Positions 24,140 through 34,125 of a stretch of DNA of 64,000 nucleotides are shown here, in pieces; positions within the stretch are counted from its first letter, which is position 1, and every line of letters begins with the position of its first letter. The stretch comes from Paenibacillus glucanolyticus NBRC 15330 (GTDB taxonomy: Bacteria; Bacillota; Bacilli; Paenibacillales; Paenibacillaceae), in contig NZ_BIMC01000001.1 in the NCBI RefSeq assembly GCF_004000885.1, positions 744,001-808,000 of the forward strand, written 5' to 3'. The notes beneath the pieces were generated by a model. The model saw nothing but the letters and a program-made list of their open reading frames with translations, did no database searches and had not been told where the DNA came from. The translations under genes and the position numbers were made by a program.

Positions 24140-25653
24140 GTCACTTTCAACTCCATTTCCTCTATATATCTGCTCACTGATTCATGAAGATTTGGCACCT
24201 CGTTCAAGTCAGCTTCCCATAATGCCGTGTTACCAAGTATGGAGGTTACAAGGTCAGGTATCGTCCATTCCTTGCCATCCACCTTACGCCATGCCTGGTG
24301 GAACAGCTCAAGGCTGGCAGGATCATCTCTTAACACAACCTGCTCGCCGTGAAGTCGCTTTCCATACCACTGACCGTTTATTTTCTCAGCATCATACAGC
24401 ATGATTAAGGAAGCCAATCCCACTGTCATGACTTCGGGCAGTTGGTTGTACGTGCGAACGTATCCCATTAAACTCGGTAGAAGTCTTACCTTAAACTTGG
24501 AAATACTGTTCATGGCAATATCCTGGAGCTTGTGCTGAATATAAGGATTGCGGAATCGCTCCCACACCGTTTCCGCATACGCACCGACTTCCTCTAGCGG
24601 GAGAGGCACCAGGGGGACGATCTCCTGCAGCATGGCGCTGTGGATTCGCTCTCCCCATTCCTTGCTCTCTGCCATCTCCCTGACTTCATGAAAGCCCTGC
24701 AGCAGACCTATTGAAGCCATCAAGGTATGCGTACCATTCAGAATCCGTACTTTTCTTACCTGATACGGGGTCAGATCGGGGACCCAGCTTACCTGAAGTC
24801 CCGCCTTCTGCAATGGCAGCCTGGACTCCAATGCCGGATCCCCCTCGATGGCCCAGAAGTAATAGGGCTCTGCCGTGTTCAGCAATCGATCCTCGCAGCC
24901 CCATTTGTCAAAATACGTCTGTGCCTCGGCCGGATATCCGGTTACGATACGATCCACAAGCGAGTTCAGGAACACATTATGCTCCACGACCCAGCTGCGA
25001 AAAGCCGACGGCAGCCCCCAGTCCTGCGCATGTCGGAGGACAATGGACTTCAATATGTCCCCGTTGCGCTCCAGAAGCTCACAAGGCAGCAACATCAATC
25101 CCTTGTCCGGCGAGCCGTCAAAATGCGCATAGCGGCGATATAACAGCATAGTCAACTTACCGGGATAGGACATGACAGGTTCGAACGGATTCCAGTCACT
25201 CTGCTGGTAGTCGAGACCTGCTTCCGTTGTGTTGGAGACTACGATATCCAGGGAATCCAGCTCCGCTATTTTCAGAAAATCCGCCCATTCGGTATAGGGG
25301 TCAATCAGTTCCGAGAATACCGGAATCCATTGTTCCTTCTCGATCTTCCGGCCATTCTGCAAACCTCGGGTCAGCAATCCGTAGATGCCTTCCTGTTCAC
25401 GAAGCTGCTCCAGCTTGTGCCGCCCTCCCGGTCTTGGCTGACTCACGGCAATACTCCCCTGGAACAAGCCCTGGCGATTGCACTCATATATCATCCAGTC
25501 GAAAAAACCGCGCAGAAAGTTGCCTTCCCCGATCTGAAGCACTTTCACAGGATAGTTCATCATCGCCATATCTTGATGTACCCTTTCTTGATGTTTGAAG
25601 GAATCCCGTCCAATCCGTTTCCAAGAACGGTTTTCTCCTGTTTTTGTTTCCAT
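24136..25653 (-). CDS. uxaB: Tagaturonate reductase (altronate oxidoreductase)
   Basis: 505 residues of the long-chain mannitol dehydrogenase family: VLQIGEGNFLRGFFDWMIYECNR (cofactor region), VVSNTTEAGLDY, LLPCELLERNGD and VRKVRILNGTHT. It reduces tagaturonate to altronate with NADH. The ATG at 25653, 4 bases after the uxaC stop, follows GGGAGGGG; longer in-frame starts would run deep into uxaC. It overlaps uxaA by four bases. Confidence 0.93.
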   Translation of the reverse strand: METKTGENRSWKRIGRDSFKHQERVHQDMAMMNYPVKVLQIGEGNFLRGFFDWMIYECNRQGLFQGSIAVSQPRPGGRHKLEQLREQEGIYGLLTRGLQNGRKIEKEQWIPVFSELIDPYTEWADFLKIAELDSLDIVVSNTTEAGLDYQQSDWNPFEPVMSYPGKLTMLLYRRYAHFDGSPDKGLMLLPCELLERNGDILKSIVLRHAQDWGLPSAFRSWVVEHNVFLNSLVDRIVTGYPAEAQTYFDKWGCEDRLLNTAEPYYFWAIEGDPALESRLPLQKAGLQVSWVPDLTPYQVRKVRILNGTHTLMASIGLLQGFHEVREMAESKEWGERIHSAMLQEIVPLVPLPLEEVGAYAETVWERFRNPYIQHKLQDIAMNSISKFKVRLLPSLMGYVRTYNQLPEVMTVGLASLIMLYDAEKINGQWYGKRLHGEQVVLRDDPASLELFHQAWRKVDGKEWTIPDLVTSILGNTALWEADLNEVPNLHESVSRYIEEMELKVT

Positions 25654-25657
25654 CGCT

Positions 25658-27082
25658 CTAGCCCCCTCCCGGCTGCTCAAATCGGAAATAACTCTCTGCG
25701 TTGTTATAGCAAATATCCTGAACAATGCTTCCGAGCCAAGGAATATCCTGCGGTGCTTCGCCCCGCGTAACCCAATCGCCAAGAAGATTACAGAGAATCC
25801 GCCGGAAATACTCATGACGGGTGTAGGACAGGAAGCTTCGGGAATCGGTCAACATGCCGACAAATCGACTTAACAGGCCCATATTGGCGAGTTTGCTCAT
25901 CTGATCCATCATGCCGTCTTTGGTATCATTGAACCACCATGCCGAACCAAACTGGATTTTTCCAGGGATACCGTCACCTTGAAAGCTGCCGATCAGAGCG
26001 GCAAGAATGTCGTTATCTCGCGGATTGAGCGAATACAGAATCGTTCGGGGAAGCGACCGCTCCTGGTCAAGCCGATCCAGCAGCTTCACGAGAGGTACAG
26101 CAATAAGACTGTCATGAATCGAATCATATCCGGTATCCGGACCCAACTCACGGAACATCCGGGTATTGTTATTGCGATGGGCATTGATGTGAAATTGCAT
26201 TACCCAGCCCAGTCTGGAATAGATGCGTCCCAGATGCAGCAGCGTGTACGTCTTGAATTGTTCTTCTTCTGCACGAGAGACACCGTCTCCCTTAAGCGCT
26301 TTCAGGAATATTTCGGATGCATCGGATTCCGTAACCTCATGATAAGGCACATAATCCAGCGCGTGATCGGATACCCGTCCGCCAACCGAATGGAAGAATT
26401 CTGCACGCTGCTCAAGCGCAGCCAGGAATGCCGAATAATCTTCAATCTCCATCCCGCTTCGCTCGGCCAATAATCTCACCCAAGGCACAAACGTCTCTCG
26501 ATTGATCTCCAGTCCCTTATCCGGCCGGAAGGATGGCAGCATTTGAAATCCCGTATTCTCTTCCTCTGCCAGCTTGATATGATATTCCAGCGTATCGACC
26601 GGATCATCGGTGGTACAAACGACCTTAACCTGGCTACCCGTTATCAATCCCCGGGTTGTAAAATCAGGCTCCAGCAAACGCTTATTCGCCGCCTCCCAGA
26701 TGCGTGGTGCATTCGTTTCATTAATCATGTCATGGATGCCGAACAATCTTTGAAGCTCCAGGTGAGACCAATGGTATAACGGATTGCCAATTGTCATCGG
26801 AACCGTGCGCGACCAAGCCAAGAAGCGGTCATAGTCTTTAACACCCTGGGCTCCCGTAATGTAAGCCTCTTCCACCCCACCGGCACGCATAGCCCGCCAT
26901 TTATAGTGATCTCCGTTAATCCAGGCTTCAGTCAAGTTCTCAAACCGATGATTGTCGTATATCATTTGTGGACTCAAATGACAGTGATAGTCAATGATTG
27001 GCATGTCTTTTGCATAGTCGTGATATAAAGCACGAGCCGTCTCGTTATGAAGCAAAAAGTGTTCATCCATAAAAGCTCTCAT
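25658..27082 (-). CDS. uxaC: Glucuronate/galacturonate isomerase
   Basis: 474 residues starting MRAFMDEHFLLHNETARALY, matching the E. coli UxaC start in length and sequence, followed by IIDYHCHLSP (metal-binding histidines) and GDHYKWRAMRAGGV. It isomerises galacturonate to tagaturonate (and glucuronate to fructuronate). The ATG at 27097 has no ribosome site; the one at 27082 follows GGTGAG. First gene of the uxaC-uxaB-uxaA-GH105 operon, divergent from the AraC regulator. Confidence 0.95.
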   Translation of the reverse strand: MRAFMDEHFLLHNETARALYHDYAKDMPIIDYHCHLSPQMIYDNHRFENLTEAWINGDHYKWRAMRAGGVEEAYITGAQGVKDYDRFLAWSRTVPMTIGNPLYHWSHLELQRLFGIHDMINETNAPRIWEAANKRLLEPDFTTRGLITGSQVKVVCTTDDPVDTLEYHIKLAEEENTGFQMLPSFRPDKGLEINRETFVPWVRLLAERSGMEIEDYSAFLAALEQRAEFFHSVGGRVSDHALDYVPYHEVTESDASEIFLKALKGDGVSRAEEEQFKTYTLLHLGRIYSRLGWVMQFHINAHRNNNTRMFRELGPDTGYDSIHDSLIAVPLVKLLDRLDQERSLPRTILYSLNPRDNDILAALIGSFQGDGIPGKIQFGSAWWFNDTKDGMMDQMSKLANMGLLSRFVGMLTDSRSFLSYTRHEYFRRILCNLLGDWVTRGEAPQDIPWLGSIVQDICYNNAESYFRFEQPGGG

Positions 27083-27097
27083 GATCTCACCGTCCAT

Positions 27098-27276
27098 TTC
27101 TGTATATTCATCTACTATGTTACGGCATCATCAGTTGGATTTCTTCACTTTTATTGCGCTGTTAACAGATAATTCAACATATCTTGCTTTGTTTTCTGAA
27201 GGAGAAGTTGATACAATATAAGCTGATCCATTCGAGGATTGTTTCATCCTATATGATATGAACGAAGCGGGGGCAA
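27098..27276. promoter_or_regulatory. Divergent control region between uxaC and the AraC regulator
   Basis: This AT-rich region separates the divergent starts. It holds a perfect 10-bp palindrome CTGTTAACAG (27159-27168). I found no strong consensus promoter; the best plus-strand guess is a TACAAT near 27213 with a weak -35. No catabolite-responsive element that fits the consensus was found by eye. Confidence 0.4.
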
Positions 27277-28140
27277 ATGATGATGTCCAGTGATACCCGT
27301 ACCGTCGCCTACGGAGAAGAAGAAGGGGAATTTTACTACCACCGCATTCATCGCACCAAACCCTTTGAACGAAATAACCATTACCATGGAACCTACGAAA
27401 TTTACTATTTGGTATCAGGCGAACGCCATTATTTTATAAAAGAAAAGCTGTACTCCATTCGAGCCGGCGATTTAATTCTCATCAACAAATTTGACGTACA
27501 TAAAACCTCCGGGCAAGGAGACCCGGAGCATGAACGTATCGTCATTAATTTTAGCGATTCTTTTCTGGGAAAAGGCCATCCGTTGCTGGCATCCGGATTG
27601 CTTGGCATGTTCAGCCAGGATACACCTTTGCTGCGGTTAACCATTCCAGAGCAGGACACCGTTCTGCAAATTTTGAACAAAATGGCTGATGAAATTACAG
27701 AACGCTCGGATTCCTATGAGTACATGCTTCGTGTATTGCTCATGGAATTATTGATCAAGACCCATCGGCTAATCCGATCAGCTTCCTTGCCTGCACCCGC
27801 CTCCATGAACCCGCTCCATCAGAAAATCACCGACGTGGTAAAACATATCCACGCCCATCATGCTGAAAAAATAACGCTGCAGCAATTATCCGAGACCTTC
27901 TTCATCAGTCCGTTCTATCTGTCCCGGATATTCAAAGAAATCACGGGTTTTACCATCATCAACTACCTGAATCTCACCCGCATTCGCGAAGCGCAGCGAC
28001 TTCTGACGGATACGGATCTGAAGATCGTGGATATCGCTGAAGCGATTGGATTTGAGAGTTTAACCCATTTTGATCGGACCTTTAAGAAAATTATGAAAAT
28101 GACCGCAAGCAAATACCGTAAATTCAACAGCATCTCTTGA
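27277..28140 (+). CDS. AraC-family transcriptional regulator, probable regulator of the uronate operon
   Basis: 287 residues. The N-terminal cupin-like domain (about 20-110: RNNHYHGTYEIYYLVSGERHYFIKEKLYSIRAGDLILINKFDVHKT has the sugar-sensing barrel pattern) is followed by two helix-turn-helix motifs at the C-terminus (about 190-285: ITLQQLSETFFISPFYLSRIFKEITG and DLKIVDIAEAIGFESLTHFDRTFKKI). Three consecutive ATGs (27277, 27280, 27283) follow GGGGG; the third has the best spacing. Divergence from uxaCBA suggests it controls that operon, probably as an activator responding to a uronate (inference). Confidence 0.85.
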   Translation: MMMSSDTRTVAYGEEEGEFYYHRIHRTKPFERNNHYHGTYEIYYLVSGERHYFIKEKLYSIRAGDLILINKFDVHKTSGQGDPEHERIVINFSDSFLGKGHPLLASGLLGMFSQDTPLLRLTIPEQDTVLQILNKMADEITERSDSYEYMLRVLLMELLIKTHRLIRSASLPAPASMNPLHQKITDVVKHIHAHHAEKITLQQLSETFFISPFYLSRIFKEITGFTIINYLNLTRIREAQRLLTDTDLKIVDIAEAIGFESLTHFDRTFKKIMKMTASKYRKFNSIS

Positions 28141-28150
28141 AAAATCCAAA

Positions 28151-28197
28151 AAGGAAACGAGCCAGACCAAGCACCTCTTGGTTCGACTCGTTTCCTT
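28151..28197. terminator. Bidirectional terminator between the AraC regulator and ftsK
   Basis: Outer stem AAGGAAACGAG/CTCGTTTCCTT with an inner stem ACCAAG/CTTGGT; T-rich tails occur on both strands, serving the two convergent genes. Confidence 0.85.
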
Positions 28198-28225
28198 TTA
28201 TTCTAGCGTGATGAATTCATTCAGC

Positions 28226-30871
28226 TCAACTGATACGATTCTGCTGCTGTTGGTACTGCTCCATCGACATGAGTACTTCCCGTGGCTTGCTGCCCTCATA
28301 AGGACCGATCACGCCTCGAGCTTCCATCGAGTCAATGAGACGGGCTGCACGGGTGTAGCCCACTCGCATTCTCCGTTGAAGCAGCGATACCGATGCCTGT
28401 TTCGCTTCCAGCACAATCGTCACCGCCTGCTCATACAGCTCATCCAATTCTTCATCATCGGAATTCGAAGATTCATCAATTTCAGGAACCAACGATTCGT
28501 CATACTCTGCCTGTGCTTGATCACGGACAAAATCCACAATGTTCTCTACTTCCTGATCAGTCATAAAAGCACCCTGCACCCGAATTGGCTTGGAAGAGCC
28601 CATCGGCATAAACAGCATATCCCCGCGGCCAAGCAGCTTCTCAGCCCCCGCCATATCCAGAATGGTCCGGGAATCGACTTGAGAAGATACTCCAAAGGCA
28701 ATACGGGACGGAATATTCGCTTTAATGACCCCGGTAATCACGTCCACCGATGGACGCTGGGTGGCGATAATCAGATGAATTCCGGCAGCACGTGCCATCT
28801 GGGCAAGACGGGTAATCGCGTCTTCTACGTCGTTTGCGGCAACCATCATCAGATCGGCCAACTCGTCCACAATCACGACGATGTAGGGCAGTACCGCGGG
28901 CAAATTATCCTTCATCAGATTATTGTAACCCTCAATATTCCGTGTTCCGGACTTTGAGAATAACTCGTAACGCTTCTCCATCTCAACAACGATTTTCTTA
29001 AGCGCCAGCGAAGCCCGCTTCGGATCGGTTACGACCGGTGCCATCAAATGCGGAATCCCGTTGTAAACGTTAAGCTCAACCATTTTCGGATCGACCATCA
29101 GGAATTTAACCTCATCCGGCTTCGCTTTATACAGAATGCTGGTAATAATGCCGTTGATACATACCGACTTCCCTGAGCCGGTTGCACCTGCTACCAGAAG
29201 ATGGGGCATTCGCGCCAGATTCCCAACAATCGTCTGACCGGATATATCGCGACCGAACGCGATCGACAGCTTCGATTCCGCTTCTTGGAAGGTCGGTGTC
29301 TCCATAACCTCCCTCATCGTAACGAGAGAGACTTCATTGTTCGGCACCTCAATGCCGATGGCCGATTTGCCTGGAATCGGTGCCTCCATGCGGATATCCT
29401 TGGCTGCAAGCGCCAATGCAATATCATCGGTCAGATTTACGATGCGGCTTACCTTGACCCCGATGTCAGGCTGAATTTCGTAACGGGTGACAGAGGGTCC
29501 TCTTACAACCTCCAACACCTTAGCCCGTACGCCGAAGCTTTCCAAGGTTGCCTCCAGCTTGCGAGCCGTTTGCATATAATCATTCTGGTCGCCACCCTTA
29601 CCGCCATTGTTCGGTTTGGATAGCAGGCGGAATGGCGGCAGCTTGTACGGCTTGGGTGGTGGTGCAGGAGGTGCTGACGGTGCCTTACCAGCTTGGACGC
29701 CATCCCCCGCAACAGCTGTTGCATCCAGATCACCGCCGCCCGGCAGCTCATTGGCATCAATCGAGTTGGGACCGGCCGCTTTCCCTCCCGGCTCATCCTG
29801 AGCCAGAGGAGGCATCACGGCTTCCTGATCATCGTACTCGTCATCCAATCGTTCTTCTTGTTTCACCTGCTCGAAGAAATCACGAATAATCGGAGATGAC
29901 GGAACCGAATCGACAGGAGGAGTCGCAGCATCCATAACTCCTTCAGGCTGATCCGAACTGTTAAACAGGACAACCTCGCCTTTCTCGTTAGTACCGTGCC
30001 CATTCCCCACTGTAAATACCGGCGCACTGTCATCAACAGCTTCCACTGCCTCTTCCGGTACTTCATTCCGCTTGTTGCCTTTGGAACTAAACAGCTGGAA
30101 GAACTGCGGCGCTTTGCGGCGCGGCAGCCTCATGCTCTCCATATCATCCAGATCATCATCATCCAGATCTTCCGGAAGCTGCATCCGTTGTTCCTTGGCA
30201 TTTGATTTCGCTGCTGCTCTCGATTTCGTCTGCTGGCTGTTCACTTTCTTCTGAATCCGTTCTCCAGCTTTCACTACCCTCACACGGAACATGCGCATCA
30301 GATCAACATAGGACAAATTCGTTATCAGCATGAAGCTGATAAATAACATGACAATCATAATAAGTCTTGCCCCTATGCTGCCAAACAGCATCAACAAAAA
30401 AGCAAACTGCAGGGCTCCAACGTAGCCCCCGCTGATATCTCTGCCCATCACGGGATGATGTCCATCATCGACCCCGCCATCAAGCAGTTCGCCTTGCAAA
30501 TCACTATGTATCTGGCTCATCGCATTCGATGCATTCAATTGTCCGATTGGGGCCAACTTGGACTCCAAGCCTGCGATGCTGCTCATTAAAGTGAGCGACA
30601 ATATCAGAAGAAGGACACCGGTACGTCTGCTGTTCCACCGCTTGGGCCATTTCCGGTGAATCATTACCATTAACCCGTAATAAATGCCGATCAAGGGGAT
30701 GATAAAGTAGTACTTGCCCAGCAAATATCCCGACATCTTGGATAGGGAGCGCCCGACCGGTGCTTCTCCGGATAAAGCGATGACCGAGAGTGTCATCAAT
30801 ACAATTCCATATATTTCATATTTCAATACTGCTGCAAAGGCTGCCTTCTTCTTCCTTTTCCGTTTTGCCAA
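28226..30871 (-). CDS. ftsK: DNA translocase FtsK/SpoIIIE
   Basis: 881 residues. Several N-terminal membrane helices (about residues 15-170), a long charged and Pro/Gly-rich linker (to about 440), then the motor: Walker [14 protein letters not shown] near residue 560, Walker [37 protein letters not shown], and a C-terminal gamma winged helix ([30 protein letters not shown]) that reads polar DNA motifs. Position after ylzJ/tepA corresponds to B. subtilis spoIIIE. The TTG at 30871 has GGGGG 8 bases upstream; an ATG at 30892 lies only a base after a TATAAT and would probably not be transcribed. Confidence 0.93.
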   Translation of the reverse strand: MAKRKRKKKAAFAAVLKYEIYGIVLMTLSVIALSGEAPVGRSLSKMSGYLLGKYYFIIPLIGIYYGLMVMIHRKWPKRWNSRRTGVLLLILSLTLMSSIAGLESKLAPIGQLNASNAMSQIHSDLQGELLDGGVDDGHHPVMGRDISGGYVGALQFAFLLMLFGSIGARLIMIVMLFISFMLITNLSYVDLMRMFRVRVVKAGERIQKKVNSQQTKSRAAAKSNAKEQRMQLPEDLDDDDLDDMESMRLPRRKAPQFFQLFSSKGNKRNEVPEEAVEAVDDSAPVFTVGNGHGTNEKGEVVLFNSSDQPEGVMDAATPPVDSVPSSPIIRDFFEQVKQEERLDDEYDDQEAVMPPLAQDEPGGKAAGPNSIDANELPGGGDLDATAVAGDGVQAGKAPSAPPAPPPKPYKLPPFRLLSKPNNGGKGGDQNDYMQTARKLEATLESFGVRAKVLEVVRGPSVTRYEIQPDIGVKVSRIVNLTDDIALALAAKDIRMEAPIPGKSAIGIEVPNNEVSLVTMREVMETPTFQEAESKLSIAFGRDISGQTIVGNLARMPHLLVAGATGSGKSVCINGIITSILYKAKPDEVKFLMVDPKMVELNVYNGIPHLMAPVVTDPKRASLALKKIVVEMEKRYELFSKSGTRNIEGYNNLMKDNLPAVLPYIVVIVDELADLMMVAANDVEDAITRLAQMARAAGIHLIIATQRPSVDVITGVIKANIPSRIAFGVSSQVDSRTILDMAGAEKLLGRGDMLFMPMGSSKPIRVQGAFMTDQEVENIVDFVRDQAQAEYDESLVPEIDESSNSDDEELDELYEQAVTIVLEAKQASVSLLQRRMRVGYTRAARLIDSMEARGVIGPYEGSKPREVLMSMEQYQQQQNRIS

Positions 30872-30892
30872 AAGTGTCACCCCCGAATCCAT

Positions 30893-30901
30893 ATTATAGC
30901 A
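30893..30901 (-). promoter_or_regulatory. Extended -10 promoter at the ftsK start
   Basis: TGCTATAAT on the minus strand, an extended -10 element with a full TATAAT; start of transcription would fall near 30886, just before the TTG start at 30871 and its ribosome site. No good -35. Confidence 0.6.
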
Positions 30902-30932
30902 TAATATTCGGTGGCGTACCTATGTTCTGTTT

Positions 30933-31175
30933 TTAGCCTTTTGCCTCATTTTTTACCGTCGGAATATAGCGAATGATAGACCCCGGAGTGTAGCGAGGGT
31001 TCAGATAATCCTGAAGTCCGCATTCCAGTAAACGGACAATCTTCGCTTGATCCTCCGCCAGAGGTTCAACTTCCATCAGTATTCCCTCAACACGGATCTC
31101 CCTGGATGTGACAGCAGTCTGATCCTCTTGGAACATTCCGATCGGGTCGAACGGCATTACACTGTACCATATCAT
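30933..31175 (-). CDS. ylzJ: YlzJ-like protein
   Basis: 80 residues starting [18 protein letters not shown], the conserved YlzJ beginning, with [14 protein letters not shown] near the end. A small protein of unknown function found between tepA and spoIIIE/ftsK in Bacillales. Its ATG overlaps the tepA stop (ATGA), so it is translationally coupled. Confidence 0.85.
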   Translation of the reverse strand: MIWYSVMPFDPIGMFQEDQTAVTSREIRVEGILMEVEPLAEDQAKIVRLLECGLQDYLNPRYTPGSIIRYIPTVKNEAKG

Positions 31176-31948
31176 TGCGTAATCCCCCCGGGACTGATCG
31201 GTTTACGCTCTGCGATCATGCTGTTTAAACGACTCAATGCCTGTCCGATCCCGCCTACTTCGTCCATTAACCCGTATTTGACCGCATCAACTCCCGACAC
31301 TGCGGTTCCGATATCCCGGTTCAGCTCACCTGTTGCAAACATGAGATTCTTAAACCGCTCCTCCGTGATGCCGGAATGGCTCGTCACGAAGCGCACAACG
31401 CGTTCCTGCATCTTTTCCATGTATTCAAAAGTTTGCGGGACACCAATGACCAGCCCACTCATGCGAATCGGGTGAATGGTCATGGTTGCACTCTCCGCAA
31501 TAATGGAATGGTCCGCTGCTACGGCAATCGGTACGCCGATACTGTGTCCTCCCCCTATAACCACCGTTACCGTCGGCTTGCTTAGCGAAGCAATCATCTC
31601 TGCAATGGCAAGACCTGCTTCAACATCTCCTCCTACTGTATTTAGGATGATCAAGAGTCCTTCGATCCGGGGATTTTGCTCAGCGGCGACAAGCTGTGGA
31701 ATCATATGCTCGTATTTCGTTGTCTTGTTCTGTGGGGGAAGCACGAGATGGCCCTCGATTTGACCAATAATGGTCATGCAAAATACGTTGGATTCCCCAC
31801 CATTCGGAAGTCCTGTCTGCCCCAGCTGCTGTATGGCTTCCGTAACAGCCGCCTTCTTGCCATCCTCCGTGGGAATGGTCGGAGGAGCTTCTGTCTCACC
31901 GGTTAAACCTGTTCTTCTCTTGCCCGTGGTCCATTGATCCTTGTCCAT
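31172..31948 (-). CDS. tepA: ClpP-class serine protease TepA
   Basis: 258 residues of the ClpP/crotonase fold with catalytic S136 ([11 protein letters not shown]) and H159 (ATMTIHPIR), and a likely aspartate in [15 protein letters not shown]. TepA is linked to protein translocation and degradation of small acid-soluble spore proteins or signal peptides in B. subtilis. It sits between rnjB and ylzJ as in that species. The N-terminal 50 residues are low complexity and probably flexible. Confidence 0.9.
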   Translation of the reverse strand: MDKDQWTTGKRRTGLTGETEAPPTIPTEDGKKAAVTEAIQQLGQTGLPNGGESNVFCMTIIGQIEGHLVLPPQNKTTKYEHMIPQLVAAEQNPRIEGLLIILNTVGGDVEAGLAIAEMIASLSKPTVTVVIGGGHSIGVPIAVAADHSIIAESATMTIHPIRMSGLVIGVPQTFEYMEKMQERVVRFVTSHSGITEERFKNLMFATGELNRDIGTAVSGVDAVKYGLMDEVGGIGQALSRLNSMIAERKPISPGGITQ

Positions 31949-32136
31949 CGTGCATCCCTGCCTTTATCTTAATGTCTAGCTGCAGCAGCAATCACACAGC
32001 TAACGTTTAGTATGGCAAATGACGGGACTCTTTTATGCTTGCAGTGACAAAAGGACATCCTCATTACTCATACAGGCCAAGTCGAATAAACTCCTATCGA
32101 ATTGCAAGTCCGAAAGCAGTTTCAAGGAAAAGAATA

Positions 32137-32190
32137 TAAAAAGCCCCTCTTTCGCGGGAACCGTCCAATTATTACCTGCGAAAGAGGGGC
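32137..32190 (-). terminator. Intrinsic terminator after rnjB
   Basis: Perfect 13-bp stem GCCCCTCTTTCGC/GCGAAAGAGGGGC with a 22-base loop, followed on the minus strand by TTTTTATATTC. Confidence 0.88.
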
Positions 32191-32223
32191 GACTGTGTGC
32201 CTGATTTATTTTATTGTCTTGTA

Positions 32224-33903
32224 TCAGACTTCCATAATGATCGGCAAGATCATCGGTCTGCGACGTGTTTGCTCATACAAGAAGCGTCCCAAAGCGTCTT
32301 TTACGCTGGTCTTAAGTGACGCCCATTCATTCACGTTTTCACTCATCAGCTTCTGAAGGGTGCTGGAAACGATACGGTTGGCTTCATCCAGAAGCCCTTC
32401 GGACTCCCGAACGTATACGAATCCACGCGAAATAATATCAGGACCGGATACGATGGAACCGTTTTGCTTGCTCAAGGTAACAACGACGACCAAGATACCG
32501 TCCTGAGACAGCAGCTTGCGATCACGCAGTACGATGTTACCCACGTCACCGACACCAAGTCCATCAATCAGAACGTTGCCTGCTGTCACTTTGCCGGCCT
32601 TGCGGGCCGAGCCACCTTGAATTTCAACAATTTCACCGATATCGGTAATAAAAATGTTGTCCGGATCGACACCGACGGACTCTGCAAGCAGAGCATGACG
32701 GCGCTGCATCCGATACTCGCCATGGACAGGGATGAAATATTGCGGTTTCATCAGATTCAGCATAAGCTTGAGCTCTTCCTGACTGCCGTGTCCCGAAACG
32801 TGGACACCGGAATTGGATCCGCTATAGATAACGTCTGCTCCAAGACGGAACAACTCGTCAATCGTACGTCCTACATATTTTTCATTCCCTGGTACCGGAG
32901 TTGCTGCGATGATGACCGTATCTCCCGGCAGGATGTCCACCTTACGATGAGTAGACCGGGCCATACGTGTCAGCGCTGACATCGGTTCACCCTGACTGCC
33001 TGTACACAGAACAACTACACGGTCCGCTGCCATTTTGTTTACCTCTTCAGGCTCAATCAGCATACCCTCGGGAATGTGCAGATATCCAAGCTCTGCTGCA
33101 ATGGATACCACATTCACCATACTTCTGCCGATTACGGTTATTTTACGGCCTGTGGATTCAGCTGCGTTGACCACCTGCTGAATACGATGCACATTGGATG
33201 CAAACGTTGCAACAACTACGCGCTGCTCCGCTTTACGGAAGATATCTTCCAGAACGATGCCCACATTTTTCTCAGAAGGCGTGAAGCCTGGTCTTTCTGC
33301 GTTCGTACTGTCCGACAGCAGAGCCAAAACTCCCTTGCTTCCGATCTCAGCCATACGCTGCAGATCTGCATATTGGTCATTTACCGGAGTATGGTCAAAC
33401 TTAAAGTCCCCCGTATGCACGACATTGCCTTCAGGTGTTTCAATGGAGATTCCCACGGAATCCGGAATGCTGTGATTCGTCTTGAAGAAGGTTGCTTTCA
33501 ACGTGTTTCCGAGTTGAACTTCAGAATCTGCGTTGATCAGAATCCGTTTCGTCTCACCAAGCAAATTCGCTTCTCTGAGCTTGTTCTCAACCAATCCGAG
33601 CGTCAATTTCGTTCCATATACTGGAACATTCAAGTGTTTCAATACGTAAGGGAGGCCGCCGATATGGTCCTCGTGACCGTGAGTCAGCAAAATCCCTCTC
33701 ACTTTGTCGCGATTTTCCGTTAAATAGCTAATATCAGGAATAACAATATCAATCCCAAGCATATCTTCTTCTGGGAACTTCAATCCCGCATCCACGACAA
33801 CGATGTCATTGGCATACTGGATGACATACATGTTTTTCCCGATCTCACCGACGCCGCCCAAGGCAAAAATCGATAGTTTATCGCTGCTTATTTTCTTAGA
33901 CAA
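32224..33903 (-). CDS. rnjB: Ribonuclease J (RnjB by position)
   Basis: 559 residues: metallo-beta-lactamase domain with H75-x-H77-x-D79-H80 (THGHEDHIGG), beta-CASP domain (PVHGEYRMQRRHALLAES region) and the C-terminal domain. RNase J enzymes act as 5' exonucleases and endonucleases in RNA decay and processing. Choice of RnjB over RnjA rests on synteny (dapG-dapA-rnjB-tepA), not on sequence alone. The start is a TTG at 33903 with GGAGG rather far upstream (11 bases). Flanked by terminators, so probably monocistronic. Confidence 0.9.
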   Translation of the reverse strand: MSKKISSDKLSIFALGGVGEIGKNMYVIQYANDIVVVDAGLKFPEEDMLGIDIVIPDISYLTENRDKVRGILLTHGHEDHIGGLPYVLKHLNVPVYGTKLTLGLVENKLREANLLGETKRILINADSEVQLGNTLKATFFKTNHSIPDSVGISIETPEGNVVHTGDFKFDHTPVNDQYADLQRMAEIGSKGVLALLSDSTNAERPGFTPSEKNVGIVLEDIFRKAEQRVVVATFASNVHRIQQVVNAAESTGRKITVIGRSMVNVVSIAAELGYLHIPEGMLIEPEEVNKMAADRVVVLCTGSQGEPMSALTRMARSTHRKVDILPGDTVIIAATPVPGNEKYVGRTIDELFRLGADVIYSGSNSGVHVSGHGSQEELKLMLNLMKPQYFIPVHGEYRMQRRHALLAESVGVDPDNIFITDIGEIVEIQGGSARKAGKVTAGNVLIDGLGVGDVGNIVLRDRKLLSQDGILVVVVTLSKQNGSIVSGPDIISRGFVYVRESEGLLDEANRIVSSTLQKLMSENVNEWASLKTSVKDALGRFLYEQTRRRPMILPIIMEV

Positions 33904-34077
33904 ATGTATCTAACCCTCCTATAGTTTTGGACGTCGTACCATTGTTATATTAAATTTCAAAAAAATACCGCACCCAGTCACTTGAATTCATTATACATGA
34001 TGAAAAAGTGAAAACACAAGTCAACCACCTTCGTGAGCCTTAGGATGCCCCGAAACAGAGGGGTTTAAAACGAAGAA

Positions 34078-34104
34078 GCCACTGCCTTCAATGAAGGCAG
34101 TGGC
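34078..34104 (-). terminator. Intrinsic terminator after dapA
   Basis: Perfect 12-bp stem GCCACTGCCTTC/GAAGGCAGTGGC with a 3-base loop, followed by TTCTTCGTTTT on the minus strand. Confidence 0.85.
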
Positions 34105-34125
34105 TGTTCTGTATCAGCAATTATG

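Noticed and set aside
27098..27276. Catabolite-responsive element in the uronate control region
   Set aside because: The nearest matches miss the central CG and several other consensus positions.
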